Positions 12,242 to 32,900 of a stretch of 57,500 nt of DNA are shown here, in pieces (the stretch's first letter is position 1; each line of letters starts with the position of its first letter). Below the pieces are notes generated by a model, which had not been told where the DNA came from, searched no databases, and saw only the letters and a program-made list of their open reading frames with translations. Location: NCBI GenBank assembly GCA_012295275.1, contig CM022679.1, positions 3,530,912-3,588,411 on the forward strand. The letters are read 5' to 3'. This DNA comes from Chrysomallon squamiferum (lineage: Eukaryota > Mollusca > Gastropoda > Neomphalida > Peltospiridae). The position numbers and the translations under genes were made by a program.

Positions 12242-14831
12242 AAGAAGAACGAAACAAAAATAAATAAAAAATAAAATGAACATGCCATTCAATCGTAGAT
12301 CTAAAGCTCAACTATTGCAAACACAAGCACATTTTTGACAAATCTACTTTCGAAATTTCAGTTTTAAAAATAACTGTTATAATAGATAATTACATACATA
12401 ATCCCTATATAAAAAATTAGCACTTCCTGTATATTAATTTTAAGCACGATGGCATATTATGGATGTCATTATTCGTTTCTTTTTATGTTCTGCGGGTATC
12501 AAAAATACGAATATACTGAAAGATATAAGAAAAACATTTCTTATGTAATACCGATAATGGAAATATCACGTAATGAAAATTAATTAAACAAGATGTGATG
12601 ACTCAAACAAATTCAAAATTTTGACATAAAACTTTATAGCAGAGATTCAGAGCTATGCTGTTCGATATAACAAAACATGATGGAAAGACATTTTTTTTTT
12701 TTTTTTCATACGTTAGTGAATATTTTAATTTTATTTTATTCAGAAAAAGATTAGGGTCAAAAGCCTTGATCAAATTTAGCATTTTGTGATCTAAAGTTAT
12801 CAAATTATATCTATATATTGTAAAACTACTACCCATAGAATGAAAAATAATTCTTAAGATCAGAAGTAATCTATATCTATGGCTATCTTTCTAAATATAC
12901 GGCTATCTGTACGCAAAATAACACTGAACCTGTAATATGAAACTGAGGGAGAGAAAGATTAAGTGAGAAACAGAGAGCGAATTGGTGAAATTCACACAAA
13001 CACACACACCCCTAACCACATATAAAATTACTTATACTTAGTATTATTTAATTTCTTATTATTGTTGTTGCTGAAGCATTTCTTACATTCCCAACCACTG
13101 CAGTGCATCGTCATCATTGCGATCAGACGAGTCTATTTCAACTGCAGAACAAAATACAATTATTTATTATCCATAAGCATTCGTAGAACAATGTCACTCA
13201 GTACATGCAGTGACATTTTTGTTGAATTGCCAGACAACAAATTTCAGTTTCAATAGCATATATTAGACATAATTATAACAGACGAAATAAAAGTAATGAA
13301 TCATACAACCCAGGTTTCAGCTAAACTGAAAGGTTACGGATTCTGGGTTTTGTTGGTCGGAATAAAAACTGACCTATATCTTCCGCGGAGTTATATTCAA
13401 GGGCAGCGTAGGCGTATACGATGTGCGTGCACAGGTCCGCTCGAATATCCTCTGGTACAAATTTGCCCTGGTACGCTGCATACTGATCCGTGTTTCTATA
13501 GTAACAAAGGAGTCGACCAACTGCTATAAAATAAAATGAAAGGTAAATAATACTGATAACGAAATAAAATTTGGGATGGAATAATTTTTTTCAAAAGGAT
13601 ATATATATTGTTGCGCGTAGATTTCAGACATTGCGCACTTCTTAAAAAAGACGTTAATTATAAGTCATTAACTTTAGATCACCAACTCATAATTAATACT
13701 TTGTTAATTAAGATGTCCCTTAAATTCTTTACTTTTGCTTTTATTATTTTTTTTTTAAAGTGTCTGCGGTGAGTTTACAAAGTTATTCAACTCTTTTTTT
13801 TTTCAAAATAAACAAAGTGCTGGATAAATTTGTCTGAAGTGCAATTTACTTTTTACTTCTTTCTGAAATGAAGGAAATGATCGAGAATGTTACTCCAAAA
13901 AATCACTAAGATACAGAATGGAAAAAGAACCCATGAAATATCCTATATCCTTTGCTAAGGTTTCGTTTCGTCCTTATTTCCATTTTTATTATTTAATAAT
14001 TAAAAGTATAAGACATGCTAAAGGCTATTCTGTCCCCTCATTACAGTTATCTAAACTAAAGCAAATTGTAGAGTAACCAGCTTAACAACTGTGGTGTACT
14101 TTGATACAGATGTGCTAGAAGTACTGCAAAATAATTAGGCATAAATTACTAGCTAAAGTACACGACGATGCAAACGTGTTCTTTCTCCCACTAAATATTT
14201 CATAACTTAAAGAAATTTAGACATTTAAATTTTTCCACTTGGTCTAATTTCACTTCTGAAATGTTCTCCTATAATTCTCAACGAATTAGTTTTCCAAATT
14301 ATCCAAATAACTTAACGAACTATACACAATTTTCATTCGATCTGATGTATAAATTAATCCCCAATAAAATATTTTATAAGAGGTGAGAGGTCCATTTACG
14401 AAAAGGCAAATCCTCTATGCTAAGCAAATGTATTACCACTTTCGGGTGACACCCAACCCTTTTTTTATGGCCAGACTGAAATAAAAATGTATTACCATTT
14501 TTCAGTTAACTACAGTTAGGTGATCTGGATAGAAAAAAAAAAAAAAAAAAAAAAAAAAAATTCTATAATTTTCAATTTTCAGTTTTTATAAAAATGTATA
14601 TGTCTGCTATCTGTATGTCTTCCTTTCCTTCATCCTGTCTGTTTTTCTGCTTCTTTCGTTCCTCTGCTACCCATATGTCTGTCTTTGTACTGGTATACAT
14701 AATACAAAAAACAGAACACTTAAATTCTTACCGTGACTATAACGTGATCCTGTGAGAAAAAGCAACGTAATGACTGTCAGTTTTGCACAGGCTAAGAAAT
14801 TAGGATTGTCATAAAGCCATATTAATTTCAT
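4177..14831 (-). CDS. Chitinase-like GH18 protein with three CBM14 domains, catalytic Glu lost
   Basis: Seen: 13 exons on the minus strand, joined in order 14831-14732, 13520-13374, 13141-13087, 12144-11907, 11036-10912, 10255-10168, 9494-9309, 8909-8790, 8493-8336, 7937-7849, 6977-6807, 4747-4583, 4373-4177. All phases agree and the sum is 1839 nt (612 aa plus stop) with no internal stop. Layout: signal peptide (about 1-33), GH18 barrel (about 36-400), short linker (406-435), CBM14 domains at about 436-492, 493-547 and 548-612. Family knowledge: GH18 chitinases need DxxDxDxE; here the site reads KGLDVHWI (residues 158-165), so the acid/base Glu is Ile and two Asp are Lys and His. The MTYD loop reads FSFD and the barrel-end Trp is Tyr. 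Inference: a secreted chitin-binding lectin-type protein without hydrolase activity. It is a paralogue of the plus-strand gene at 45624-52395. Confidence 0.93.
4583..4747 (-). CDS. CLP-A exon 12: CBM14 domain 2
   Basis: Six-Cys CBM14 domain with YPYPDDCSKYILCQ and FHPTRKIC. Acceptor CTACAG, donor T|GTGAGT, symmetric phase 1-1, 165 nt. The last Cys is completed across the junction to exon 13. Confidence 0.93.
4748..6806 (-). other. CLP-A intron 11
   Basis: About 2 kb between CBM14 exons 11 and 12. It holds GTAT/GT repeats near 4790-4860, a copy of the word GGACAATTGCTC at 5282-5293, a TAG/AAAT compound microsatellite (about 6428-6645), and no further CBM14 exon. Confidence 0.7.
6428..6645. 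repeat. Compound (TAG)n/(AAAT)n microsatellite
   Basis: TAG trinucleotides run into AAAT and AAAAT units over about 210 bp, with small interruptions. It lies inside CLP-A intron 11. Confidence 0.9.
6807..6977 (-). CDS. CLP-A exon 11: CBM14 domain 1
   Basis: A complete peritrophin-A type chitin-binding domain with six Cys (YYC, NC, MC, HC, KC, KC) and the aromatic core FSYPANCSKYYMC. Symmetric phase 1-1 exon, 171 nt, donor T|GTAAAT. Confidence 0.94.
7849..7937 (-). CDS. CLP-A exon 10: short basic linker
   Basis: 89 nt, phase 2 to phase 1, encoding a Lys/Arg- and Pro-containing linker (QPFIPKLKR, then MPAPRLKKV). The acceptor TTAAG is formed by the end of an ATT microsatellite (AAT on the plus strand, 7940-7993). 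The plus-strand paralogue has a 350-nt repeat exon in this position with the same phases. Confidence 0.8.
8336..8493 (-). CDS. CLP-A exon 9: end of GH18
   Basis: Reads LFYSLAGDDFGGYFC then YPLLNAV, the typical VWSLDLDDFxGxFC...YPLLxAI ending, but with Tyr for the conserved Trp. 158 nt, phase 0 to 2, donor AA|GTATAT. Same length and phases as plus-strand exon 9. Confidence 0.95.
8790..8909 (-). CDS. CLP-A exon 8: GH18 insertion domain
   Basis: Begins ICYLRR and contains VSYYLVNDKEWVAFD, matching the PYxxxxxxWVGYDD segment of GH18 proteins. 120 nt, phase 0 to 0, donor AAA|GTAAGT. Same length as plus-strand exon 8. Confidence 0.93.
9033..9222. repeat. CAA/AAT/GAA compound microsatellites
   Basis: Two trinucleotide blocks, ACA-AAT-GAA at about 9033-9110 and ACA-AAT at about 9168-9222, separated by unique sequence. 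They sit in the intron between CLP-A exons 7 and 8. Confidence 0.9.
9309..9494 (-). CDS. CLP-A exon 7: GH18 barrel
   Basis: Encodes GCPKNKINVGLS, aligning with the GxPxxKINLGxPTYGR segment, then GPGPAGLY and HTFYE. The Tyr-Gly-Arg of the substrate cleft is replaced. 186 nt, phase 0 to 0, donor GAA|GTGAGA. Confidence 0.93.
9722..9820. repeat. (AAT)n(GAA)n microsatellite
   Basis: About 20 GAA units follow an AAT block, then GAAA units. It lies in the intron between CLP-A exons 6 and 7. Confidence 0.9.
10168..10255 (-). CDS. CLP-A exon 6: degenerate MTYD loop
   Basis: Reads VDFVNVFSFDYHDH where chitinases have VNVMTYD(L/F)HG. The acceptor TTCAG is preceded by a long T run on the minus strand. 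88 nt, phase 2 to 0, donor ATT|GTGAGG. Confidence 0.9.
10912..11036 (-). CDS. CLP-A exon 5: GH18 barrel
   Basis: Encodes TGNERLLLSV, the GH18 strand usually written as GKPRLLLTAAV, and ends with VPAIC. Acceptor TTTAG, donor AG|GTTAGT, 125 nt, phase 0 to 2; identical in length to plus-strand exon 5. Confidence 0.9.
11907..12144 (-). CDS. CLP-A exon 4: SxGG region and ruined catalytic motif
   Basis: Carries ALGGEMM (normally SIGGW) and FKGLDVHWIFP, where an active enzyme has FDGxDxDWEYP. 238 nt, phase 2 to phase 0, donor ACG|GTAAAA. The frame is clean, so the catalytic loss comes from substitution and not from a sequencing break. Confidence 0.95.
13087..13141 (-). CDS. CLP-A exon 3: 55-nt microexon
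   Basis: Acceptor CTGCAG and donor AT|GTAAGA enclose 55 nt rich in acidic residues (DSSDRNDDD). Phase 1 to phase 2, exactly the length and phases of plus-strand exon 46750-46804. Confidence 0.9.
13374..13520 (-). CDS. CLP-A exon 2: GH18 first strand
   Basis: Encodes the GH18 beginning LLCYYRNTDQY and the conserved strand [10 protein letters not shown]. Acceptor CAG, donor G|GTCAGT, phase 1 to phase 1, 147 nt. The paralogous plus-strand exon is 150 nt and shares [10 protein letters not shown]. Confidence 0.93.
   Translation of the reverse strand: MVDSFVTIETRISMQRTRANLYQRIFERTCARTSYTPTLPLNITPRKI
14732..14831 (-). CDS. CLP-A exon 1: start and signal peptide
   Basis: ATG at 14831 opens 33 codons starting MKLIWLY, with a hydrophobic core around LTVITLLFL. 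The donor G|GTAAGA gives phase 1, matching exon 2. Upstream sequence is open in frame for a short way but has no better ATG. The N-terminal part before the core is longer than usual, so the exact start is less sure than the exon. Confidence 0.8.
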
Positions 14832-15773
14832 GATGCAAGTCCAGAATCTACAAGGTAGACATAAATCTGATTATAGACGTACTATATCAATCAAGTAATT
14901 ATTCTTTAGTTTTTTTTATTTTTTGTTTTTTCGCTTTCAATCATTTTCTTACTGATCACGTAAAACATTTTACCATGATGCAATATTGTTATCTAAGAAG
15001 ATTGTTGACACTCGATTTCATGGACTGATAGGGGAGCACTTGTCCGAAAAATGCAAAAGAATAGGAAAACTCGGATGTAAAACATTAACCCTAAAATATA
15101 CCGAAACACAGAACACAACAGCTACATAATACAATAATATAAAATATTAGAACAATACACAGGCATAAAAACAACTTAAACAAATGTAATGCACTGTGTG
15201 TGTAAAGTCAAATGTAGCGTAGACAAACGCAGGTGATGTTTGTTGTGTTAGAATGGTTACGGGTGGAGGTGTAAAATTTTCAGTTTATCTTGAAGGAAAG
15301 TGGTTGAGCGACGGTTGCTCTGATCGTACAGTGGGAATCAGAATAATAATAGTTCCTAGAAGTCTGGTTTCAAGTGGGAAATGGCGGTAAGTTCAAATTT
15401 TGTGATTTCCCCAAAGTTCATGAAAACGAGGATCAACACAACAGTGGATTATGTTACGAAATTATAGTTATCTTTAAAAAAATAATAATAATAGTGTTAA
15501 AGATTATAGATAATTAAGGGCCAGTTGTTTAATGCGCGGACACTTAGTTCAGTTCCCACTGGCAGGAAACGACTTATCACTTTGAATTGGTGTTTACGAT
15601 GTCGGATAACAGCCTCTGGGTATATGAAATACGATTAATCGAGCAGCTTGACCACAAATCAGGTTAGGACTGTAACGCCTACGGGTGAAGCGTATACAAG
15701 ATTTTAAATAATTTGGAAAAATAAAATGTTTGTGTCCATACTGACGTGGAGAAAAAGGCGTATCGGTTTAAAT

Positions 15774-15828
<55 letters not shown>

Positions 15829-16544
15829 TGACAAGATGTTTCAATTAACTTTCTGCTAAAAAAATTAGTTTCAGAAAAGCTGATTTTTGATCATTGCTTA
15901 TTTAAAGTTTTTCTTTTTGTTATTGTTTTTATTTGGCAAGAGGGTTGGAAAATAAATAAATAATAAAAAAATAAAATTAAAAACAAAACAACTAAATTAC
16001 TATTTATACAAATAAATAAAGTGAACACAAATGAAAGAGTTTTATATTTAGTAAAATGTAATTAAATTTCTCTATGTTGGATGATTTGTGACTTGATGGA
16101 TTTTATTTTAGTTTTAAGTTTCAGGATATAGATCATACAGGTGATAATTTATACCGCAGTATCGCCATCTGGGCAATTCGCTGTGTTCATCTTACTCCAT
16201 TATTTTTTATTTAATACTAATAATAACATATAAAACATAGTCACCTATTAGTAATTAATCTATTTTTGTATCCTATGTTCATAAGTGAAAAAGAAATAAT
16301 AATATATGCAGATATAACATTAATTAAAAAACGATAAGATATTTTTGATGGAGGTATCTATGTATATGCATGTATCGATGTGTATGTTTATGAATATGCA
16401 TATACATACATATTTTTACACACACACACATATATATATATACATATGTATATATATATATATCAATAATTCTCGAGATTTCCTCTTTCGTGAGATCATT
16501 ATAAAAATATATTTTTAAGCCTAAATAAACTGAAAACATAGAAT

Positions 16545-17000
16545 CATTTATTCATTCAAGGCAGAAATGTACGCATTTGTGTCGGTTTAGGAGTTGTTCA
16601 GATAAAACAAACATTAGCAGAAGAAAAAAATTATTCAGAAACAAAACGTTTAATTAAATTAATAAAAATTAAAATGAAGCACTTTCTGAAATAAATATTT
16701 CATTCATTAACGAAAATATTTAAGAAAAATCTCTTTCATTCGTTCATTCGAGGAGGAAATGTATGATTTTTGTGTCGGATTACGAGCTCTATAGCTCAGG
16801 AAAAACAAATTATTATTGGGAAAGCAAAACGTTTAATTAAATTAATAAAAATATTGAAACTATTTTTTTCTCAAATAAATATTTCATTGAAAACAGACGT
16901 ATATGACTTTGTGTCGGTTTACGAACTCTGTAGTACATGAAAAAATAATTATTATTATTCAGAAAGCAAAAAAGTTTAATTAAATGAATAAAATATTGTA
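16545..17000. repeat. Degenerate three-copy direct repeat
   Basis: Three imperfect copies share the anchor words GTGTCGG(T/A)TTA (16579, 16772, 16911), AAAGCAAAACGTTTAATTAA-like and CAAATAAATATTTCATT-like segments in the same order. Anchor spacing is 193 bp then 139 bp, so the second interval has lost sequence. Confidence 0.75.
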
Positions 17001-20000
17001 AAGGTAAAAAAAAAAAAAAAAAGAAAGAAAGAAATATATTTAGGGGATCAAACCATAAATTTGAATCTATTTCTTTCTACATGCGAGACATATTTATATA
17101 ACAGTTTTATTTCTCAATAAAAAATGTTTCTGCTTACCTTTATAAAATGTGCACCAGCCGTTTGGATATTTTCATATGTGCTTAGAAAAAACAAATTCAG
17201 TGTATTTACATATTTTCATTTATCTGTATTGTAACGCCAGTCCCACAAACACCAATGGAATTTGTTTGTTTGTTTTTGTTTTTTTTTATCTGTTTTTTTT
17301 TTTTTTTTTTTTTTTTTTATTATTTATTTTTTTTTTTTTTGTTACAAAGCTAATATTCATAATTTTTTTTTTTGCAAAAACACAGTGACAACGATCGTGC
17401 TACGACGACGACGACCACCATCACAACAACAACAACGTTACAACAACAACAATAATGATATTATTATTATTATAAAGAATTATGATGTGCTTAGAATTTT
17501 GGTTCATTTAGTCAGAACAGTATCGAAATATTTAAAAGAAAAATGTTTGTTATTGGCATTAGTAATCGTATGATTAACCATCTGTACATTTAGTTGGATT
17601 CCATTAATGAAATGAACAAATGAAGGGACTTGAAGTCATATAGATACTGCAGTTCGTAATAACATTTCACGCCGTTCCCTGTTAAAGTTGCTTCTTGATA
17701 AATACCTGAAAGTTTCTAATTTGTTATCGTGCTCCAACCTAGTTATCATATCTGCTGGATAGTAAAATGTCAGTAACAGCAAACATTTTTTTTTATATAT
17801 ATATATTTTTTTAAATTAAAAAAAAAAAGTAAAAAAAAAAAAAAAAAGAACATTCAGTCTTGGTATTCTGTATAAATGAATAAGTAACATTTTATTTATT
17901 TATTTAAAATATATGTTAAATGATTTCAGAATAATGGAACATTTACATTTTGTTTTCTTTTTGAGTCATCGAAGCTTTAAAAATGTATACGGTACTCTTT
18001 TTTTTATTATTATTGATTATAACATTGTAAAAAAAAAAAAATAAAAGAGTTAAATTTTACATTGTCATACTGTTTATGTTTACCTGTTTTGAATTCATAT
18101 TATAAAGCTAGATTAAAATAAATTATTTATTTGTTTTTAATATTAGATAATAATGCAGTAATTTAATATAATTTAAAAAAAAAAACGATACCAAAAACCT
18201 CTTCTTTATCTTTGTTTGTTTGTATTATTTACTTATTATTGTAGTTTATTTATTTATATACACAAACACATACATACAACGTTAATTTTATTATATATTA
18301 TTATGTAGATAATTATACAGATTTCTAAACTGCGGATCTGAGTTTTAATGCAATCAATGCCTAGATTTTGCAGGAAAACTTTAGAAATGTCATTCCATAG
18401 CCTGATAACATATAAGCCACGTATTGACGTGTTTGGGAAGCCAGGTTAAGACAGTGTTGTTCTCATTAGATATGCTCTGTTGGAATAAGATGTTTTTTCA
18501 TTAAAAAATTTTTTTTAAAACTTTGCAAGACTTGAAAATATATTGATGGTTGAACATTACATCAAAGTCATGTATATGGATGTATGCGCAGTCAAGTGTA
18601 TACTTTTCGCTTGAACCGTTATTCTCAAGAAATGTCAGAATCTCAGGTCATCTCAGTAATGATGCAGTTCTCTGACGCACAGTTATGCAGATGTGAAAAC
18701 TTGCATCACAGAACTGAGTAGTCTGTGCAATGCAAATGTCAGTTACGACTTCTGTTACGTCTTCCCCGAGTAGCGCAGGAAAATGCAAATACTTAGTTTG
18801 ACATTCTAAGCACGATTTGCATGTTCAGAAAGCTATTTCTGTCAAAAGTTTGCGCCAACTCATTCATATGGCTACCTATTTCCAATTTCAACAATTTATT
18901 AATACATCATCACATGCATACATACATTCACTTTCAGTCTTGTTGTTGTTGTTTTTTTGTTGTTTTTTGTTTTTCTCATTATTTATCCTACACTCTAAAA
19001 CTATCATTTATTTCTTTAATGCATATATTTTTATTCCTAGACGAAAACAATAATGTTACGTAAATAATATAAACAAAATTGATTTACATTTCGATATATT
19101 ATTCAGCGGGACACTAAAATTAAAAGTGAAATATACATTAAACAAACAAATGGAAGTTTAGTACATAGTCTGAATAATAATGAACATATATTAAAATTAA
19201 AACAGAATGTAGATGCATATATTTATTTAGCCTATGTTGGCTGGAATACAAACAGAAATATTTGTATGCATTTAAATGTTTAGTTTAAATTCCAGGGTAT
19301 TTCAGTGCATTTTATGTAAGGTCATGACATCAATAAGAATGCCTTAGTCGTTCACCTAACCATCCGCTTGTCTGTCTACATGTCTGGCAGTCTGTCTATC
19401 CATCAGTTTATAAATCTGTCGGTAGACTTATCTTCTGACTGACTGCTTGCATTCTGTTTGTACGTTATTTTAAAATTCACTTAACTTTGTATGAAACATA
19501 TTAATGAAAATACGACAGACACAACTAATTTTTTTTTAAATCTTTTTTTTATACAAAAGTAAACAACAACATATTAAACAATCCACAAAGAATGACAGAG
19601 TGTTCGATTAGAGCAATGAGTAACATGATACTGAACGTTTGTCACAGTGTGGCTTAACAAGGCATAGTTAGATTGTCAAAATATATACTGTTACGACTTT
19701 AAATAAAACTTACAATATATATATATATATAAATACTTATATAATGGGTAAACTTCAGAACAATAAATACAGACAAATGCTTCATGCACTGCGTCAGAAA
19801 ATGAATTTAAATCAGCAAAACCTGCAAAATATTTGGTATTAATGTTTATAACTTGTACTTTTTTTTGCATTTTTCTCAACAAATTCAGCCAGTTTGGTTA
19901 TTTCACTGAAATGTCTTCCATTATAACTGAAATGTTTTATTATGCAATCAAGAGTACATTTAAGAGATAATATGATTTCCCCCCTTAAAGTAAAATATAA

Positions 20001-20644
20001 TGTGTGTATGCAAGAAGACAATATTAGTAAACATAACAATACTTTTATTTGTTTTATTGTTTTGAAAAAGACGTAAGTATGTTAGAAGTTTCTGATGTAA
20101 AATGTCCATTTTGTTTTCTTGTTCTGTTAAGCTACATTTAGCTGTTGTGTCTTCAGTTACCGTTCATAAAAAAAAAATAAAAAAAGTAATTACTAATAAG
20201 CCTATACCATTTCTTTTATTTACATTCGATAAACGTATGGCTATTGGGTTCGCATTTAAACTTAAAGGATGTGGAAATAGTTTAAAATCTTTTTATATTA
20301 GTTATACAATAATTTGTATTTTCCATTTTTTCAACCTATAAAAATATCTCAGGCACAAGTGGAGATCATTAGAAAACATTAGGTAACAAGAAAGCTGCTT
20401 GTGAAATCTGTGTTGTATAACTTCACTGTAAAGTTAAATAAAGCAAAGACATGGATTTTGTTTCTCGTACTGAAACAGCATTTACGAATTCTTACCACAG
20501 CACGAACATTATTTTCTTTGGTTGTTATCTTAACACTAACACTAATAAGTGACACACACTCTGGAGCAACTGTTCGGTGGTTTTTACCCGTAGAATTAGA
20601 ATTAATAAAGAAGGGAGATGTACAAGAAACATCCATTTTTTTTT

Positions 20645-20650
20645 TTTATT
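20645..20650 (-). promoter_or_regulatory. Poly(A) signal candidate of the Zasp-like gene
   Basis: AATAAA on the minus strand about 80 nt after the candidate stop, followed by an A run and then unique sequence. Confidence 0.45.
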
Positions 20651-20730
20651 CATGTATGCTCTGCTTTCGGAAAAACATCACAGATTCAACTCCAGGGCTG
20701 GTGGTGATGGTCAGGATAATTGTGATGACC

Positions 20731-28902
<8,172 letters not shown>

Positions 28903-29212
28903 TGCACAGGGAATGCTGAGGTGTAAACAGACCTCGCTGACAAGTAGCGCAGCTTCACTCACTGGGGTCAGCAGCGTCTGTAAACGATTTACCTTTTACC
29001 TTTAGATCGCGAACAAAACAGCGACTCGGTTCTCTCCCTTTACACGAACACCAACACCAAAAGGCAGCCAAGTTTGCGGTTTCTTTGCCCGTTTGTATAT
29101 GATTATTATGATTGTTATTATTATTATTATTATTATTTATTATTTTTATTTTTATTTTTTTATTATTATTATTTATTAGTCTTTTACTTTCTTTTTAAAT
29201 ATATTTTCTTAG

Positions 29213-29245
<33 letters not shown>

Positions 29246-29874
29246 TATTACTACTTTAAATTTACTTTTTATTTTTTCCTCTTTTTCTTTCTTTTCCTTT
29301 CTTTCTTTTTTTATTTTTATTTTTATTTTTATTTATTTTCTACTTGTGACAGGGATCCTGTGTCCAGCAAAATGTTCCCTATTTAAGTTGGTCAGTAGAC
29401 AAACAAAACGTCATGACGTTTCTAGGTGACGACCTCTGTTCTAAACGGACACACACGGCGCTCTTCCACGCCCACCACAGCGAAATTCGTCCATTGTTAT
29501 CTATCAATCAAACTTTATTCAGAACTTTATTTTGTACATTCGTGATACGCTCACTTACAATTATTACATAAGTGTCGCGGTAAATGGCGGTTTAGCCTAC
29601 GGAAATGATTCACCTCCTGCTGGTTTAATTTCTGCGCCTTTTGAAAAATAACCGTGCCATGGTTTATCTCGTTCGAATAATTGTTGTGAATCAAGTAAAC
29701 TAGTTTATTAAAATGCTATAAATGTATAAAATGCGTTTGTGGTTTCCTGACTATGTCGGACTGCAAAGGTCATCGTCATACAGTGCAATGCTAAAAATCA
29801 TCAATTATAAACCTGTAATTTCATTCACATGTAAGCAATTGAAATAACTTTACGGTGACTATCTCTAATACATA

Positions 29875-29961
<87 letters not shown>

Positions 29962-32900
29962 GGTTAATAATTAGACATTTTTACTTGATAAAAAAATTAT
30001 ATAAAAAGGACTAGTTATATATTAATTTAACAACTGACACTGTTCCTATCGATTACATAAAAAATACATGTTTGTACAATGAGTTAATTATATAATATAT
30101 TCTTTTGATACAAAAGGATCATTGTAATCATATACAAAGTTGTCTTCAATACTGACGATTAATTATTTCATTGTGATATGATTATATATCACAGCTAAAA
30201 GAATACAAAAAAAAGTCTTCATTTGAAAAATTACAAATAAATTGTTGTTAAAAGAAAGAAATATTAGTGTGTTTAGACATCAGCTTTATTCTGCTCAGGT
30301 CCTTCAAACCTTCGGAGGATAAAGCTGTTATCTTAAAACAGTAACCATTTACTCCGTGAGCGCGTGCGTGTGTGTTGAATCGATATGTGCAAATGTTCAT
30401 TTGCATTCATCTAATTTAACGATACTCAACAATATAATTTATGGTTTAATTTTTCATAATGTTCCTGAGGTAAAACAAAATCTTATGAGGAAAGGTTTAA
30501 AATGATAAACCCAAATGCTCTTTAAAAACGTTAGTTGTTAGTTACTTTTAAACTGCCGAGTTGTTATTATTAAAGGACAGAGCGAACTCGTGTTTATAAA
30601 ACTAATGTTGATCATTCGCTCTATGTCAAACAAAGCATATTTTACATGTAAACAATCGATAGTGTTAAATTTTAAACTAATATTCAACCTTTGTTTTCAA
30701 TATTATACATTTTAATTACTCAAAACATTTGTGAATCCATATACACAACGTCATTATTAGTATTTAGCTTATGAAAAGCATTTTGCCTGTGGATTCATAG
30801 GTTCACAGGATCAATCCTATTCAGATAATAAAATTTAATGTCAGAACATTTGTATACCAATTATTGAATTTTTATATCATTTATGGTTTCTACTATTTTG
30901 CGATTTGGAAGTATGTGTCGCCATGCAATGAGATACGTTTGCAGTTCGTAATAAATAATCTTTTAATGCAGCTTTCCTTTGAAATGCATTATTTTCAACA
31001 TAGCAATTCACTTTGAGTGAATCAATAAATGTTTACACCTCAAAACATTTTAGTATCAAGGTTTATTAGGAGCTAATGATTCGATTCATACAGAAGAGAA
31101 ATAAGCTAGGTGGGCTGCTTTTAAAAATTAGCTGTGATGGATATATTACAATCATTATTCCACAGATAGGAAATACGTACTGTATTTTGTACCTGGGACA
31201 ACTGGAAGAACGAGCATGTTGAAGAATTTTAATCAGAAATGTTATGCTTACGATTGTCTACAAGCGCGTCAAGGACTGATCGTGTGTTATTTCAAGCGAG
31301 CGCTCAGCTATTTTGTGTGACCTCCGTAATTGCATCATGATATCTGCAATTTGCAAAACTACACAAAATGTTTTTTGTATGCGGTCTACGTCTAGTCATT
31401 TGACAGAATGACGTTATCACCGTAATGCATATGCTACATTAATCGTCTGAACATTAAAAAATAATAATAAAAAATAAAAATATTAAAATGTTAAGGTGTA
31501 TTATTAACTAATGTTCCCTTCAAAGAATATGATTAATGTGCATATAAAATACTTATCACCAAAATATGGGATTAAAATCCCGAAACACGTGTACACACAC
31601 ACGTACACACACACACACAAATAAAATAAAATAAAATAAAATTAAATAAAAATCCTAAAGTATCTGACTATATTCAAATTTCTTAATATCTTTTAGTCAC
31701 AATTATTATATATATGGCAGCAATGTTATTAATAACGTATTCAAAAGAAGACTATTTTAAAGTAAGACGACAACAGCATTCACTGCTATGATATCCTCCA
31801 TTTCTTTTTAAATATTAGCAGCAGTTAATCGTTGATAAACAAGTCTGGGGACAGAGTCTGTGGTTAAAGTGGATATTGTAAATTGTGAACCTAGCGTGAA
31901 GAGAAATGTTCCAATCTGTAACCCAAAGAGAACAGCTCTTCCAGTCCTTCAATCCAAGCTGAATTTCTTCATTAACAAACACCAAAACTGTAATAATGAC
32001 ATACTAAATTAAATTAAAAATTTAAATTTAAATTAATGACCTGAATTAAATTTATTTGCATCTTAAATATTATTTAGAATTAAAATGTTACACACAATAA
32101 TTTTATCTGACTTGAAAATTGATGTGAAATAATTTTATTTTGTTAAGTAATATTTTTATTAAGACTGAAAATAAAAAAACATTATTGTCTTAATTACTAA
32201 AATTATGATATCCACTGCACATCTAACAGCCTTTGACCAAATATTAATTAATAATAATTAAAAAACCTACACACTGTTAATAAATGATGGCGACAACCAG
32301 AATTAATACAAATAAACAGTAAAATAAAATTAATATCTTTTTTGTTAGATTTTAATAAAATAAAGAATAGATACAAAATCACGTACACATACATTCTTAA
32401 CATACTTTCATACATATATAAATATACATATCCACACATCCATTCATCAATTTAATAATAATAATAATAACTATTATTAATTTTATTTTATTTTACCTTC
32501 AATTACAATGTTCTGTTTGGATATTCAATATTTTAGTAAGATTCTCTTCCAGTATTTCACTGTTTAATTTGTTCAGAGTTCACACTAAATCTTCTGATGT
32601 GCCTGATTTGACTGCAATTTACCAAAAATAAATTTAAAAATTAAAAACAAGCAGAAAGACGTTAACCCCTCTCAATTCTTTTATGTTGTAGCCAGCATGT
32701 TTGGCAATAATTCTAAATGAGTCCTGTCATTTGAAGATCACATATATTAAATATAAACACAGATATTTAGAATTTTTGACGATTACTGTCTCCAGTGATA
32801 TCAAATCTGTTCAGTTTGAAAAACAAGGGTTCAGTGATGGGTCAAGTTCCCAGTGTTAAATAAAATCCACACTTTGGAGTCTGATGTTTCTTAAACTACT

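Larger units (their letters stand above)
14832..20730. other. Intergenic region between CLP-A and the Zasp-like gene
   Basis: Both flanking genes are on the minus strand: the start of CLP-A is at the left and the 3' end of the Zasp-like gene at the right. Within lie a TAAA repeat (about 15775-15826), a degenerate three-copy repeat (about 16545-17000), T/A-rich tracts (17280-17340, 17805-17845) and short frames without splice support. No LIM domain or other recognisable exon was found. Confidence 0.6.

Noticed and set aside
13296-13529. 77-codon plus-strand frame
   Set aside because: It is antisense to CLP-A exon 2, which has GH18 motifs and correct splice sites.
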